NCBI GenBank assembly: GCA_003344405.1
Contig: NOWV01000002.1
Coordinates: forward strand, 1,364,001 to 1,428,000
Source of the DNA: Trichoplax sp. H2
Taxonomy: Eukaryota; Placozoa; Uniplacotomia; Trichoplacea
DNA: 64,000 nt
Direction of reading: 5' to 3'
Each line of letters begins with the position of its first letter. Position 1 is the first letter of the stretch. Shown in pieces: positions 13,102 through 26,500 of the stretch. The position numbers and the translations under genes were made by a program. Under the pieces are notes generated by a model. It saw nothing but the letters and a program-made list of their open reading frames with translations. It made no database searches and was not told the DNA's origin.

Positions 13102-15903
13102 TTATCTGGGTATAGGCCTTGATTTAGTCTTATTACTTGTCCGTTTCATAGCTCTATGGTCGGCTAATGACGCTGGCCTATGTCGCAAATTCCAGCACGT
13201 TTTGCAATAATATGCCCAACATAAACTATCGCGGCAAAAGTATGGGCCTGGGGCTTTATGACATTGAGTGCACATAGCATCTCGCAAATAAGGATCCAGT
13301 TGTATCTACATACATAGAGCATTAAATCACTTCAAGAAATACATCATAAGGTTTCAAAATAAACGTTCCTAGTGATCATTATTAAGTTAAAAGTACCGTA
13401 CATACCCGTTTTTTAAACTTTTTAGTTCGTATTTCTACAAAAGCAGCATTTACGGCTTTGATGTAGGATTTACGATTACTGAAGATCACCCGACCAGAAC
13501 CTAAAATCATTAATATTTCGTAATTATTGCAGCGGTATAAATTAACATTTTGATTTAATTTTTTGTTTTTTTAAAGCTACCACCTATTGGGTATTTATAT
13601 TGGTCAGTATCTATGCCAGCATAGACAACTCCGCCAAACAGATCATCCATGATGTGCATAAGACCGTCTGTAAGAAAATAAAAAATTAAAGGTTTGCCAG
13701 CCTTGGATATTGCTATTCGAAGTTCACTTTGTAATATATATTGAGTTAACCAATAGTGGGAAGAGGTTCCCCACAGCAAGCAGGGAGCTATTTTTATGCG
13801 ATTCTACATGTAGGGCAGATAAAGTTAAGAAGTTACCTGCATTCAACATGCCATGCAATCCACCGACAAATATCGTTTTATCTATATCCAGTCGGGAACT
13901 TGCTATTCTTAATGCATTGCTATCATTCAATGCCCAAGGGATTACTTGCACTTCTTTGCTTTTTCGTTGTCTACTGGATACCAGTTGATAATATTTATCA
14001 TCTGAGCGCGAGCAGTTTTGAAGTAACTTCTTAACAGACTCGCTCGAGTTAAAAATCAGGTAGACATACCCTAAGTTCAGTCAAATACGCGATTATTAAT
14101 TTTTTAGATACTTTCACCTTGTAAATCATGTCATGAGAGTTTAAAAATATAAACCTTTCGGAGGATGTTTGGAATGGTCGCAATCTTTGCCAGGCCATTC
14201 GACTGTAACATTACCGTAGGTTCCAAACGAGGCCAACAGTTCAACTATTTTAATAAAGTAATAAGGTTAAGAGCAATATTTCTTGAAAGGAAATGGATCA
14301 TAGACAATTTGAACTTTTAAACAATGGACTATACCACTCAAGGGACACAAAATTTTTTTTAAGCGGTAATCATCAACACCTTAATTTAAGGTTTCAAGCA
14401 GAGAAACCTGCAGTTTTGTTGTCTGATAACTACTATTAAGCGTAAATTACATCAGTCTTTGCACACCTTCTGTAATATCCCAGGGCACCCCACCAATGAA
14501 AACCTTAACGGAGTATTCTGGCTCGATAAGAATTTTTCTAGGTAAACTACCGTGCCAAGTGATCTTAGGGTCGCATGATTCTAAAAAGATTACGTTGTAT
14601 AGCATTAGATCAACCACGACTGCTAATCATGGGTACTCTTACTAATTAAAAACACAATATCTTTCATTGTACTTGGCGACGATATATTGATTTATACATT
14701 AATGCATGGCATGTATGCATAAAAATATAGTGTAAAGTAACAAAATTTGGTAGGGTTGACAATTTTTACAGTATATTAAAACTTTGAATCATTTCCTAAT
14801 ATGGTACAAGTGCACCGAGGATAATTGCTAAATCTTGACTAGACTCTACGTTTATAAAATTAATTAATTAAGTTCATTCTTACGCGCTAATCCTTTGCCA
14901 CCTTGCCTTGAAGGATCATCTCGTAACTTCGGTGAGGATTCACTGCAAAAGCCACGGGTAATAGCTGAACTCCAGCCACCAGTGGCTGTCATAAATTGTA
15001 TCAGGAAGGAATAAAGCAGTTAAGAAAAATTTTTTATGAATACTTTAATTAGCAAGGTCGAATTTTCGTGATGGAATTTATATTGACCGAGTTTTCATAC
15101 TTTACAGAAATGAATACTCACGGTGAAATTCGAGAATATTATTTTCAGTACTCCCAAATCCATTCTGATAGTTAACCAAGTCAGTTGAAGTGAAACTTAA
15201 ATTTCTTTGAAGCTGAAATTAAATATATTAAATTATAATCAAAAGAGAAGTTTTGATAAAAAGCATATGAACAAATTTGTAGTACCGGTATTTATATTTG
15301 TATATATATATATATGGACAAGTACATGGACATATATATATATATATATACTATACTCGATGTGATAACTGAAGTGAAAAATAAGGCCAATAAATACCAG
15401 ACATTTTCAAAGCGTTTAAAAAAAGATGAAAAAATTTATTAAAAATATTTCATTAATAACTTTTATACTTTGTGCGAAGGCCATGCTCCTTCGATCATTG
15501 GTTCCACATTATGCTGATTAAGCCAGGGATGAAGAGTAAGTTGTTGAGTTTGATGGTTATTATTACTGGTAGAGTGACTTCCATTGCTGTCAATTCTCAG
15601 GAAATCACTTGAATGCACAGAATGTGCAGAATTCGCAGCTATTTTGTTCATACCGGAAAATATTAAATGGACGGAAACAATAAGAGATGAAGTTGTTAGA
15701 AATGAGAATTTCAAAAGAGGTTTCATTAGATATATGCGTCAAACTCAATTCTCAGTTCCACCGTGTGATGTACTGCAATATGCAGCAGTTGATATTACTT
15801 TTTATTCTGGGTACCTACCTGCAATTCTTCCATCTCCTATGGGAGAAATCAATTTTAGCGCACTTTGAAAAGGGCTTTCATTGCTGTCTCGACTTTCAAA
15901 ACT
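13102..15903 (-). CDS. CPEB1-type cytoplasmic polyadenylation element-binding protein (5' end missing)
   Basis: RNA-binding regulator of mRNA polyadenylation and translation. Exons in transcript order: 15903-15819, 15638-15469, 15212-15122, 14985-14884, 14580-14467, 14244-14155, 14070-13837, 13667-13584, 13500-13406, 13305-13102. Phases agree and give 422 residues to the stop. RRM1 is marked by [25 protein letters not shown] and GYVYLIF; RRM2 by [29 protein letters not shown] and [13 protein letters not shown]; the C-terminal ZZ-type zinc-binding domain by [12 protein letters not shown] and [10 protein letters not shown], with further Cys and His. GPYFCRD and the spacing fit CPEB1 rather than the CPEB2-4 group, from memory of the families. 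The N-terminal third is low-complexity (Ser/Asn/Gln). The exon with the start codon was not identified; an ATG at 15651-15649 is a possible alternative start. The donor at 14466 (GTGTGC) is not a strong match but restores the exact RRM1 spacing. Confidence 0.9.
15299..15350. repeat. paired TA microsatellites
   Basis: Two runs of alternating T and A (about 15299-15314 and 15331-15350) flank the short spacer GGACAAGTACATGGAC. They lie in an intron of the CPEB1-like gene. Simple-sequence DNA that could form a cruciform; no function is implied. Confidence 0.85.
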
Positions 15904-16023
15904 CTAAGAATGAAGTGACAAGTGCAAAGAAGAAAACAAATTAGATCGCGCCTACAGTTATTTCTGGCTTCATTTTGGATATCTAACACAAGAATAGGCT
16001 TTTAACAATGTCACAAAAAATTT

Positions 16024-16372
16024 TCACAGGACGTCCATGAGAAAATGAACAGTCCATATACTGTCATTGTAAATACAATACTTTCTAATGTCGCAAGCGC
16101 ATCGAGTCCAAAACATTTGTATCCATTTCAACAGCATACCGTTCATTTCTGAATCATTGAAGGAAACTAAGCCCTTGAATAAAGCATTTAATGCTCTAAA
16201 CTTGTGCGGACTATCATTTCAAACTGTTACGTGATCTACGAGACTGTGGAAATAGCTAGCACTAAACAAGTCTCTCCAACCAATCACTGGCTAAAGATAA
16301 AAAAGTCTGCAGGTTTTGTAAACTACTGTGAATTTCAGCATTTCGTTGCAGTGAAAAAATACAGACATAACC
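16024..16372 (-). pseudogene. coding-like fragment, possibly decayed
   Basis: The minus strand reads as protein-like stretches interrupted by stops and one frame change: about 36 codons starting GYVCIFSLQRN, then in the next frame ASYFHSLVDHVTV, a TGA, and about 60 codons starting NDSPHKFRALNALFKGLV and ending HFLMDVL before TGA at 16026-16024. Composition (Leu, Phe, Trp, Cys) is unlike translated AT-rich spacer, which suggests a former coding region, perhaps of a mobile element. I cannot name a family. It could also be chance. Confidence 0.2.
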
Positions 16373-16839
16373 AAATAGTCAAATGTACCATGGTATCATC
16401 ATTCAATGATTAGGCGGTGAGATTAATTCATGAAGTTTTATTACAATTTACGAATCTAACCTCAGAATGCATAGCGGAAGGGATCTTAGTGTAAAAAGAA
16501 ACCAACTCACACCAAACAAATCTTTCCAAAAAATGGAGACTCAAGTTGAGGACGAACGGTTAAGTACAGTATTGTCAGTCGTGTAAGATCCGAATGACGC
16601 ACTTTCCTTTCAGTCTTGCGTGTATCCGTACAATTGCACCTTCAAGTAGGCTCCAATACGGTACGATACCGTTGTGAGGCAACAACTGATGCGATTGTTA
16701 TGTGTTCAGATTTCGGACGTAAATAATAAATACCTAATCAAATATTCAGTCAATCCTGTAACTTTGCCAGCAAATAAAACTCGACTCTTGCAGATATGTA
16801 GTTTTTGTATGGTGCGCTAGGAGCCCACAGGAACAGTAG

Positions 16840-18010
16840 CACTATACTGTACTGTTTGTACTCTAAATGTGGCGCAGTACTCTACTCTGTCAGGTACTGT
16901 ACCAACCAGCCAGGCAATCAGAATTGGAGTTTTATCTTTCTTGAAGGCGTGTTGGAGATTCTTATATAGCAATTTCTTGAGTCACTACTTTTATACAGGA
17001 TCATGTGCCTAGGAGATCATGGGAATGCGTCCATATGATTGGATAAATTGACAGCACGTGTCAGACTTGGTACAGTACATATCATTCCAGCTTGCAGTCG
17101 AAATGCCGAAGCGTTGAAACGATAACTACAGTATCAGCAATTCAGCATATTGAAAAATGAATTTTGAATTTGATTGACAGATAATATGATTTTTGGGGAA
17201 GTGAAAAATTCATTGCATCCCTATTACATCGTTAATAATTTTACTTAACTTAAAAGGAATTTCAATAACCAATGAAAGCTGTGATCACTGAAGTAGTTGA
17301 TGAAGATACGTCGATAAAATGGACATCGATTTTTAGCGCTTTCGCGTTCGTGGCGAAACTCAAAAAATGGGAGCGCACAAACCTTCGGTACTATACTCTG
17401 TACTCTACTGTACTGTACTATACTGTACACTACAGCACTATCACGCTGTGCGACTCTCGTCATGCGCCATTCAGCCCAGCAGCCGTTCTGTACTCTGCGC
17501 ATTTAAAATGACATTAGCAACTTACGGCTAAAATGAAATGAAAAATTAATTGGTCTGGTAGAGTACAGTAAGAGAGAAGTAATCCCTCCTTTTAGCTTAC
17601 TTGTATACCAAACGGAAGTGTTCTGTCAAACGCAAATTTTGCAGTCTGACTCTGCCCTGAAAGTTTCATTGCAATATACTTTTTATCTTCTACGGTTTAA
17701 ACCTGAAACCTTAAATAGTGCCTGTAACCAGTAATGTCGGTATTGAACTTCATTCCGAATCGGGGCCTTTCCGGTGCATTATACTGTACTGTACTTTGAT
17801 ACATTGCCGTACACTTCAAGTACAAAATGATAATAATAATATTATATATCATTAATATACTGTACAGCAGTACTTGAATTAAGTTGCGTAATATATCATC
17901 AATGTAATGTATAGCGTGCATTTCCGTGCGATATCTTACACCTTGCATGACCTATGACGGTTGCTGATGTTTATTTAATTAATTGAATTTCATTTATTTA
18001 TTTTATTTAG
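16840..18010. repeat. GTACTGTAC/GTACAGTAC-rich low-complexity DNA
   Basis: Short palindromic words built from TACTGTAC and GTACAGTA recur densely at about 16840-16915, 17385-17440 and 17780-17880, on both strands. Open frames across them (for example 17245-17511) follow the repeat and are not genes. The same family recurs at 20515-20680, 34425-36400 and 38155-38415. Confidence 0.7.
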
Positions 18011-19052
18011 GGTTGCCAGTTACCATATCATTTTATTAGACTGACATAAGGAAATACAGTCATGAAAAATTTGAAACCCGTTATTAGTAGGCTACGGTAA
18101 ATCAAAACAATCAGTTATACGCGACACTTGTAGCTATGTTTATCAATTTTTGCTATGCATTACGATACGAATACTCAACTGTATCGAGCTACCAAAGGCC
18201 TCATTTAAATTAAGTGAAGGGAAAATCGAGGATTTTAATTCATCAGTCATTATTGCAGTTAATTATACCCTAAACATGTCATTAAAATTATGACCGAAAA
18301 ATTATAATATGACAGTTCATAATGGTCTAATTGTAGTTTTAATGAATGTCTTTTATTTTGGATAGGATCCGCTAAGTTAAAATAGATGCGACGTTATTTT
18401 GTAGCAAATTTAGAGGTAAACCTCTATGGTATCAAGTTTAAACTATAAGGACTCAGTACAGATTCAATGCCGAAGTGAATACTATACGATAGCTGTTGTA
18501 CGGTACGAAACCGAAAACTTGAAAGGTATTTTATGTTTGCTTTTCATCGTAAGTTATTAAGGTACGAAGTCCAAAGCACCTTCCTGTTATAGTTTGCAAG
18601 TATAGCGATATGTAAAGACCTATTGTTTTGTTTACAGCATATGAAAAAAGAAATTAATCTCACACAATAACATACTACGCTGCATTTATTATGGATATTA
18701 TATTATTTATTTAGCAAATCTAAGGCAACTTAATTTGTTTTCTGATTATTTAAATTAATTGATAATACTTGCACAATTCACCCGCTACAACAATTAGTGT
18801 TAATAAGAAGTGAAATCTTGAATTCAGGCTGAAGGAAGCTCGGAGTGAACCTTTGCTCACGATTTCTAAAAAGTGTGATTTGTGCCAATACCGCACAGCT
18901 TAATTTACTGTACTACAAATGGATCAAGGAGCGCAGCGCAATTCTACTAGTTACCTACTACGCATAACCCTTAAATCTTAACACTAGTATTTGATCAATC
19001 GGAACGATGATTGTAGTAATTAGAAATGGTATACATAATTATACGTTACTAC

Positions 19053-22000
19053 TTAAGAGCACGTTTCCTTTCTAATGTGTAATTCCAAGTTTTCATACAC
19101 ACTATCGTTATCTTCGTCTTCTTTACAAGATAGACCATTATTATAAGTACCATATTCTACTTTTTCAGCTTCGCCGTTGCCTGTCATGGTAGCACTGGTC
19201 TCTTCAGTTCTTAGCTGAAACGTAAGACGTAAACGTAAATTTTTATTACATAAATTTTCTGAAAGAAATACTCTGTGATGAAATATTGACTTAAGATAAT
19301 AAATAGCAAATTAACTTTACTGACCAAGTAATAAATGACCGCTATAATACTCATTAAAGTTCCAAGGGCCAGCATTGTTAACAAAACTATCGTCCATAAT
19401 CTGCTACCGCTATTTGCTTTTGCTTCTATGTTTGAGAATACTGTTAAAACCTATGAAAGGTAAAGATGAAAATGTCAAAGAAATGGTCCTGCTAAATACG
19501 AATATGAATGCTTTTAATAATAATAACGTAAACACATGATCACTTATCAACTAACTAGCAGTTCATATGATGTTTACATTGTATGCAATTGTACAGCAAA
19601 ATCGATGTCAGACTTATTGATCATTGATACATATATACAGTGCGGTAAACGTTTCGAAACTGCAGCAATCTGCATTACATCAAATGATGAACGATACACT
19701 TTTAATTTTGTTAAAAGACTTTTTCAACTGCAGTACAGTTATGGACTAGTAGAAGAAGGTTTTCTTCTACTAGTCCATGTTACAATGTAGAGTAAAAGTA
19801 CGAATTCAGTATATCACAGTGAAACACATTACGTGATACCAACTACCGTACTGTGGTACTACCGATTTACGTGTATTGTAATCTAAACATTCATGATTCA
19901 GTCATCACCAATTCATAACGACATTTCCAATTCGACCATTACTACACTTAACTGTTGCAGTAGTAAAGGTTGATGGGATTCTACAGGGATTGCAGTAAAA
20001 CAACTTGAGTTTTTTCGAGAGAAGAAACTAAAGTAATTAGTAATTTTATGCTGTACTACTGAATGAATTCCCGAATACAGCAAGAACTTTATAATTGACT
20101 AAATGAACTTAGGTTGTAGATCAGTTCCCCATTCATGTGCTTATTCTAACGATGATGTTTTAAAACGTTACTTATATCGCCGATATAATTTTATTGATTA
20201 TTTAACCGAAGACATTTACTCCGTAGAGAACTTTTATAGGATACAGTACCGTACTTGGAGTTTGTGGCAGTACTAAGCTGAATTTTCCTTCGATTGAATT
20301 GACTAATTATAATTAGGTTTATCATTATTGATCGGTTTCATGAGTAAGCCTCTATAAATATTTGATGTCTTTCTTATTAAGATTGTTGGGGGCCATTTAC
20401 CTTGGTATTTTGGCCCAACTCGATAAATTTAAAAAGAATTTATTCGAAAACAACTAATGGAGGTGGGAATTGCGTATATATATCTGTTTTAGAATTACTT
20501 CAATTATTGTATGCGCTTCTACAGTACTGTACAATACAAGTACCGAGCACTGTACTGTAAGTCTCTGTAAGTGTACTGTACTGTACTGTACTGTACAGTA
20601 AGTCAGCGTTACTGCGGTAAAGTAAGTACTGTAAGTGTACTATACTGTACACTGTACACTTGTACAGTACAAACGTGTGCTGCACGGTATTGTTTGGTGC
20701 TGAAAGCTCGTCCACCGCTAAATAAAGAGCGTTTACTTGCAGTGCTGTGAATTCATCATGATGGCCACAGGAAACTGTAAATTGTGAATGATTCATTGAT
20801 TAATTATTAATTACTATACGTACGTACAATGTCAGAGTATGGACATGATTCATTCACAATTGAGAAATTGCCAATGGATAAGTCTGTGCTAGAGGCGGAG
20901 GAACTCAATTATAATGTACTGTGTTGTACTCTAGCGGCACTGATTGTGTACTTTACAAACTTAGCATCAGCTGTGATAGATCAAGGTTGACTGATGAAAA
21001 AATACGCACTGGTAAATACCACCGAATCGCATTTTTCATCGTGATAACAACTACAGCTTAAAATATCATAATTTAGGAATTCAGATCATTCATCGGCAGA
21101 TGAATTTGTTATGGTAGCGCGTTTTGAGGGAGGATTGATGCTCTAAATGCGCAGAGTGCGTTATTAAACAGTCAAAACTGGAATTTATTTCTGTGTTACG
21201 ATGTCATTATTTATGAAATCAATAGACTAAGGTACGTATTTTGAGTATAACGTAATTTTTATGGGCTCTGCAGGCAAAGCAAAAGTATGGTAGTATATAC
21301 AAATCCATAATCAGCAGATTCAGGATCATGAGTTAAATAAAGGCTAAGTATGGATAACTCACTCGCTGACTTCGTTATGACCATAACAGTTGGCATTAGT
21401 ATTTGCAAAATATTAAAAGGGAGGGATTTCTTAAATGATTACTTATCGAAATGGTTTTAAATCAGTTACGAAAATCGGCAACTGCATATTTGATATTTTA
21501 AAATTGAACTTTGTAGTTGCCTTGTTTAGTAACTACCTTAACCCAGAATCTATGTGATGGTATTAGGGATTATTATCAGTAATAACTGTAAGTAGATTAA
21601 ATTTAAACGTATCCATCCATATCTATCAAGCCACTAGCTTTATAATATGATGTACTGTACGTATTTGACGGCCAATCAAATAGTGCATCGCCTAATGAAA
21701 TACACGATGCATCAAAATTTACTATTGACATTTAGGTACATCGGTCGATGGTTCGTTCGGTTTACTTGCTATTTTATATTCGTACCTTGCCGACAAAGGG
21801 TGTACCCAAAAATTTTCCTACCGCTTCCGGCCCCATTTTAAGTAATTGCTCTCCTGCTGCCACTGTTAAACCATCACTTCTAATATTGACCCAGTTGTTA
21901 ACATGCCAAGTAACCATGGTTTTATTGGAATCTTTTTGCCCGGTTATCTTATCGATCTTTATTTGATAGTTTTCAATTGGATTGGTGCTGCTTTGAAAGA

Positions 22001-22242
22001 AAAGTTTCGTCAACTTGACAACGAATTTGGACCTCGATTTGTTAAATTGATCTGGACCGATTCCAATATCAAACATGACAACTGCTCTTTTATACTCCTA
22101 AATATATTTCGAGATATTTTTAAAGAAAATATCTAAAATAACTTTAATTGGATAAAATTACGACACTTACCTCTGCAACTATCGTTACCGCAGCTGTTAG
22201 TTCAGATAAGGTATAGAATTCCATCGTACGGTTAGTCATCAT
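19053..22242 (-). CDS. uncharacterised single-pass membrane protein with acidic YxxL tail
   Basis: Four phase-0 exons on the minus strand: 22242-22171 (from ATG, ending TAAVTIVAE), 22097-21786 (104 codons, starting EYKRAVVMFDIGIG), 19450-19325 (ending in a membrane span, RLWTIVLLTMLALGTLMS followed by IIAVIYYL), and 19214-19053 (53-residue tail, stop TAA). Each ends at a good splice site and all phases agree. The tail holds EDEDNDSVYENLELHI, an acidic run before YENL; this resembles a hemITAM or other SH2-binding tyrosine motif. The ectodomain has two possible N-glycosylation sites, but I recognise no fold. No signal peptide is visible, so upstream exons may be missing, or the ATG chosen may be internal. 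The 2.3-kb intron between exons 2 and 3 is long for this window and could hide further exons or separate two genes. Confidence 0.5.
20515..20680. repeat. CTGTA pentamer run and GTACTGTAC palindromes
   Basis: Contains about five tandem TACTG units (20572-20600) followed by more GTACAGTA/TACTGTAC words. It lies in the long intron of the membrane protein gene. Same word family as at 17.4, 34.5 and 38.2 kb. Confidence 0.85.
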
Positions 22243-23369
22243 GATGTTGAAATTGAGAAATTTGGATAAATAATGTAATAAAAGTTACTATGAGATATCT
22301 TTTGCGTATATATAGCATATGTAACCTATATTGACGTTATTAAAAAGCTGAAAATGCAGTAAAGAGTATCGAACTCTGCAATAGATTCGCGATAACTGTA
22401 ATAAGAATTCCCTTTGTATGCTCTAAAATAATATATAAATATATATATATTTATATATGTAATCATAATTATATACATTCGGCTACGAACCGAGAAGTAT
22501 CGTAGATAAAATAATTCGAAAATGTTGTTTCTGGGCCAATTTCATTTTCTACAATTAAGATAGGATGTGGTTGTGCAAAAGTAGGAAATTGCAGTGCTTA
22601 GCCAGTGCCGTACCATATAGTTTACTGAAAGTTATAAATTTAAAATTAACGGGACAGAAGAAGAATGGCTACACTATAAAATTTTAATCAAAAGGAGGAC
22701 CTACTACTAATTCAGCCAAGAATTATAATGTAAATTAGTTTCTAAGTTAGAAATCACCCATGCTATGTTACTAATGAAAATTTTGTATTCGACTTTAATA
22801 TATCGAAAAAATTGTACGATATTTCGTTATTCCAGGCAACTGTGCCAGAGAAATGAGATGGGTGACTAATCACGAACTAATGATACGGCACTATGCGACA
22901 TAGTAAATTGTATTTACTGACGGTAATATTAATTCGAATAAAAGTGATGAATGATGCATTTAGATGCGACTGATAGTTTAAATGTAACAGCTGTTGTCAT
23001 AATACTGAATACGATTGTTTTAGTTATTAATAATACTAGTAGAACTCACAGCTCGTGATACTTCGCGTACTTGTTTACTTTACACTGTGAAATATATCGC
23101 TTTATACTGTACTCTGTACTATGTCACTAGTTTTAATGGTAGATCTGCACATTTTAAATAAAAAGCGATAACTTTCAAAATAGACTTTATTTTGATATAA
23201 CTACAAGAGTATGAAACAGTAAAATTGTGATAAACTTCGCTATGATTATGAAATTGTATGCAAACACGTTTACATGTAAATCTTTCAGAAGCAAATAAGT
23301 AAATGTTGTTATTAAATGTAATTTCCAGAGAAAACCGCGAAAGTGAATCAGGTAGCCTAGTCTTGTTAA
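22243..23369. other. intergenic, no gene seen
   Basis: AT-rich, with an AT-alternating stretch near 22430-22460. No exon with acceptable splice sites and composition was found. Confidence 0.45.
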
Positions 23370-23524
23370 TTACTCAAAGATTGCTTCATCTACTGTTAGT
23401 ACTCCACATTGTGCTGTACGGTAGACAAAAGTTTGAAGGAAAGCTATAGCAACTACTGGTATAAACAGACAGCTAAGTACAGAGGAAGCAATGCAAGCAA
23501 TCGCTTTTGTTTTTGTAAGTATTG
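23370..23524 (-). CDS. orphan C-terminal membrane-anchor exon
   Basis: After an acceptor at 23526-23525 the minus strand is open for 50 codons to TAA at 23372-23370. The translation is ILTKTKAIACIASSVLSCLF, then IPVVAIAFLQTFVY, and a short tail RTAQCGVLTVDEAIFE. The centre is one hydrophobic span of about 25 residues. This looks like the last exon of a single-pass membrane protein whose other exons (higher coordinates) I could not find. It may be chance. Confidence 0.25.
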
Positions 23525-26500
23525 CTGAACAAAAATTTCAACTAGCTACATTATATTTAGCTAATCGCGCGTTCCAGTAACAAGCGGAAGATATCAAATT
23601 CTAAGAATAAGATTTAAACTAATACAATTATTAAGATTTATAAGATTTAGTGCCTATATAAGTAATCCTATATACAGTAGCCCAATTAGTGAATAATGCA
23701 CTATATTTAACCGATATTAATACAGTTGCTTTAGGGGGACAATTGTAAATAAAGTAAATAAAGTTAATCCCCACCTTACTGTACAAAAATAAAGTATAGA
23801 AACCGCATTGGTATCAGTGGTTTCTGTAGGGGTCAAATTTACATAGTTTATTATAATTGCAGACTATAAGGTGAGAGGGAAAGGTGTGATGCAATAGTAA
23901 CAATCTACTTAAAAATATAATACATAACGTATAAATAAACACCATAACATATACCAGATAAATAACAGAGTTAGATTCTTTGTGTGAGCTTCTGTGAACA
24001 TTAATTTTCAAGTATTTCTGAGATAATCTTAACGTATTCGAGCCTTCAGCAATGCAAAACAATTACTAGTAATTTTTTGCCTGTATTTATTCAAAAATGA
24101 CGTATCGTAGTAACATACGTTGAATTTTAAATATAACGGAAATATTTTGAGATCTGCTGCTTGCTCTGCTGGTCGAGATTGAATTGATTTTCTAGACATA
24201 ACGAAATTAATTGTAATAGATGAAACATTAGATTGTTACTTGGAGAAACGTTAAGTAATATCGATAAGAACAGTACACTAAAAAAATGGCTGCACCAATA
24301 TATAAATACATTATAAAATTTTTGATATTAATTCAGCGAAGTAAATTAATAGCATAACAGTCGAATGTAATGAATAACCGTTTGCCTTGATGTTTCACAT
24401 TTCATACTATCTTATTTAGTGCAATTGTAATTATTCTAATGGAACTAACCCTAGAACATTAGCAGGCTAATTTTAAGTATATAAGAAGTAACCATGTAAG
24501 GATTATTAATAGCTATTACTGTATACGATCATTGCACTTAAGCAATAAGCTCAGAGTAACTATAATGTACACTACACAGTCACTCTAAGTAGAGTAGTAC
24601 ATTATTGATATAATATTGTTAAGACTCTTATCTTTAATGCGGCTTAGGCAATTCTTCTATTTTTAACCAGAAGCAAGCAAAAATTTTTTACAGATTGTTA
24701 TAGATCATGCGATCCTATATGTTAATGGATAACCACCTTTTTTTTTACAATAAAAGTGGATTAAAATAGTAAAGTTCTAGGATTACATTTATATTAGTTC
24801 CAATTAATATAAGTGAAGTCATATTTCTTTCCAATACTGAATAGTGATAATCTATATTTATAAAATAGAGTCTAGACTTCTTTCATTAGCGTCAAATAAG
24901 GAAAAAATTTTCAATAGCTAGCTTTTACAATCTAGTCTTAACTAAAATGATTTTGCATGAACTGTAATAACGAGGCATATTTAAGGTCTTATGCTGGAAT
25001 TAATTCTATGGTAACATGAAGATATATTGAGATTATGAGTGCGGAATTCTGTTAACTAAAAGATACTAAATGCGCGCCCTAGAGATACTTTTTTACGATA
25101 AATAACTTTGAAGCGTTCAACAGGATCAAAGCACAAGTCAGCACCAAGATCAAACAAGGATAAATGCATTAAGAAAAATGAAATTGTATAGTTCGGCTTA
25201 TCTTTTGGCTAATGAATATTTCTACTATTGATATCTAATCAGTTCTGTAGATCGACTATATTATATCATAGGCTACAAGAAGGACGACTCTTCAAAATCA
25301 TTAGACATACACTAATAACTTACTGTGTATAAAATAGATCTTTGTCATTATGCCTTAAAAAGTACGGTGCTATTGATTATACGAGTAAATTGTGCGTATA
25401 AATGTATACCAGGAAGTAATAGTAACCTGTTCAACAGAATTTCTTGTCGTGAATCACACTTGTACCTTACTGATCGCCAAAAGAGTTGACACCTTACTGC
25501 AGTCCTCAGTTTTATTTATAACCTACATGCTATTACTACTCTTTGCTCAATCTGATTATATCATAAATAATACTTCATTAATATAACTGGAGTAGCTAAC
25601 GGTAAATAATCAAAACATTAAGAATTATTGAAGATATTTTAATGGCTTACCCGGATATTCATTCTAATAATTATTTATAGTAATGTCTGAAATTGAAGCA
25701 GTCTTCTTATTACTTAATAAGGGTATATTTTATAAATTAGGTTTGTTGTTTATGGTACATTTAGGGTGATTTTAAATTTGTATATGTTATGCCAGCTATT
25801 CGTATCATGTTAATTTTTACTTACAGTTGCAACCATCTCGTTTTGGAAAATTAGTATGATGTTACGCTATCACCTCTTATAAAATTACCATAAAAAGTCA
25901 AAAATAGCTGTAACTTACGTATAATTGCGTTACAGATTACAAGTATAACTAACTACTCCTGTCTCCACATTCCGGTAAGGTTAAAATTTCCTAAATATTT
26001 TAGTAGCTGGAGTCAAGTATGCTGCCCTCGTGGTTGCAGCATTCCGTATTTCGCTACAATTGGCATTTACTGTATAGGTTCAAACTGTAGGCATTATACA
26101 AATAGGAAGTTGGTATAAGATAAAAGAAGTAAATTATGCAACATTAGCAAATTTCGAAAATGCATGCTTCGCAAATTTTGCAGGTTCATAATCATTGAAA
26201 ACAATATGGTGTGTCTATGCGCCCACTCATTGGCGTTTAGGATAAATAGTGCTATACAAGTACAATAGTACGTTGTTGTATAGGGAGCATGGCAGGATAA
26301 TGAGAGCAAGATTACGCACTCACTAAAATTTGATGAATTTAGAATTCAATTGTTTACTTATTAAAGTTGTTTATGCGGATAGTTTTATTAATAAATAAAT
26401 AGTAGTAATTCTATCTCGTGCATGAAATGCGAGAAACTTTGCTATGATTACTGAAAAGTAGCTTAAAAGAAGGAACGGTAAGAAATTTATCTATTGCCAT

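Noticed and set aside
12992-13210. Plus-strand open frame of 72 codons
   Set aside because: Antisense to the zinc-binding last exon of the CPEB1-like gene.
13710-14034. Two overlapping plus-strand open frames of 92 codons
   Set aside because: They lie opposite the RRM-coding exons of the minus-strand CPEB1-like gene and are antisense shadows.
15584-15944. Plus-strand open frames of 94 and 85 codons
   Set aside because: Antisense to the N-terminal exons of the CPEB1-like gene; no domain support.
17245-17511. Open frames of about 80 codons on both strands
   Set aside because: The translation is Tyr/Thr/Val repeats dictated by TACTGTAC words.
21647-22136. Plus-strand open frames of 64-77 codons
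   Set aside because: They overlap the minus-strand 104-codon exon, which has good splice sites and better composition.
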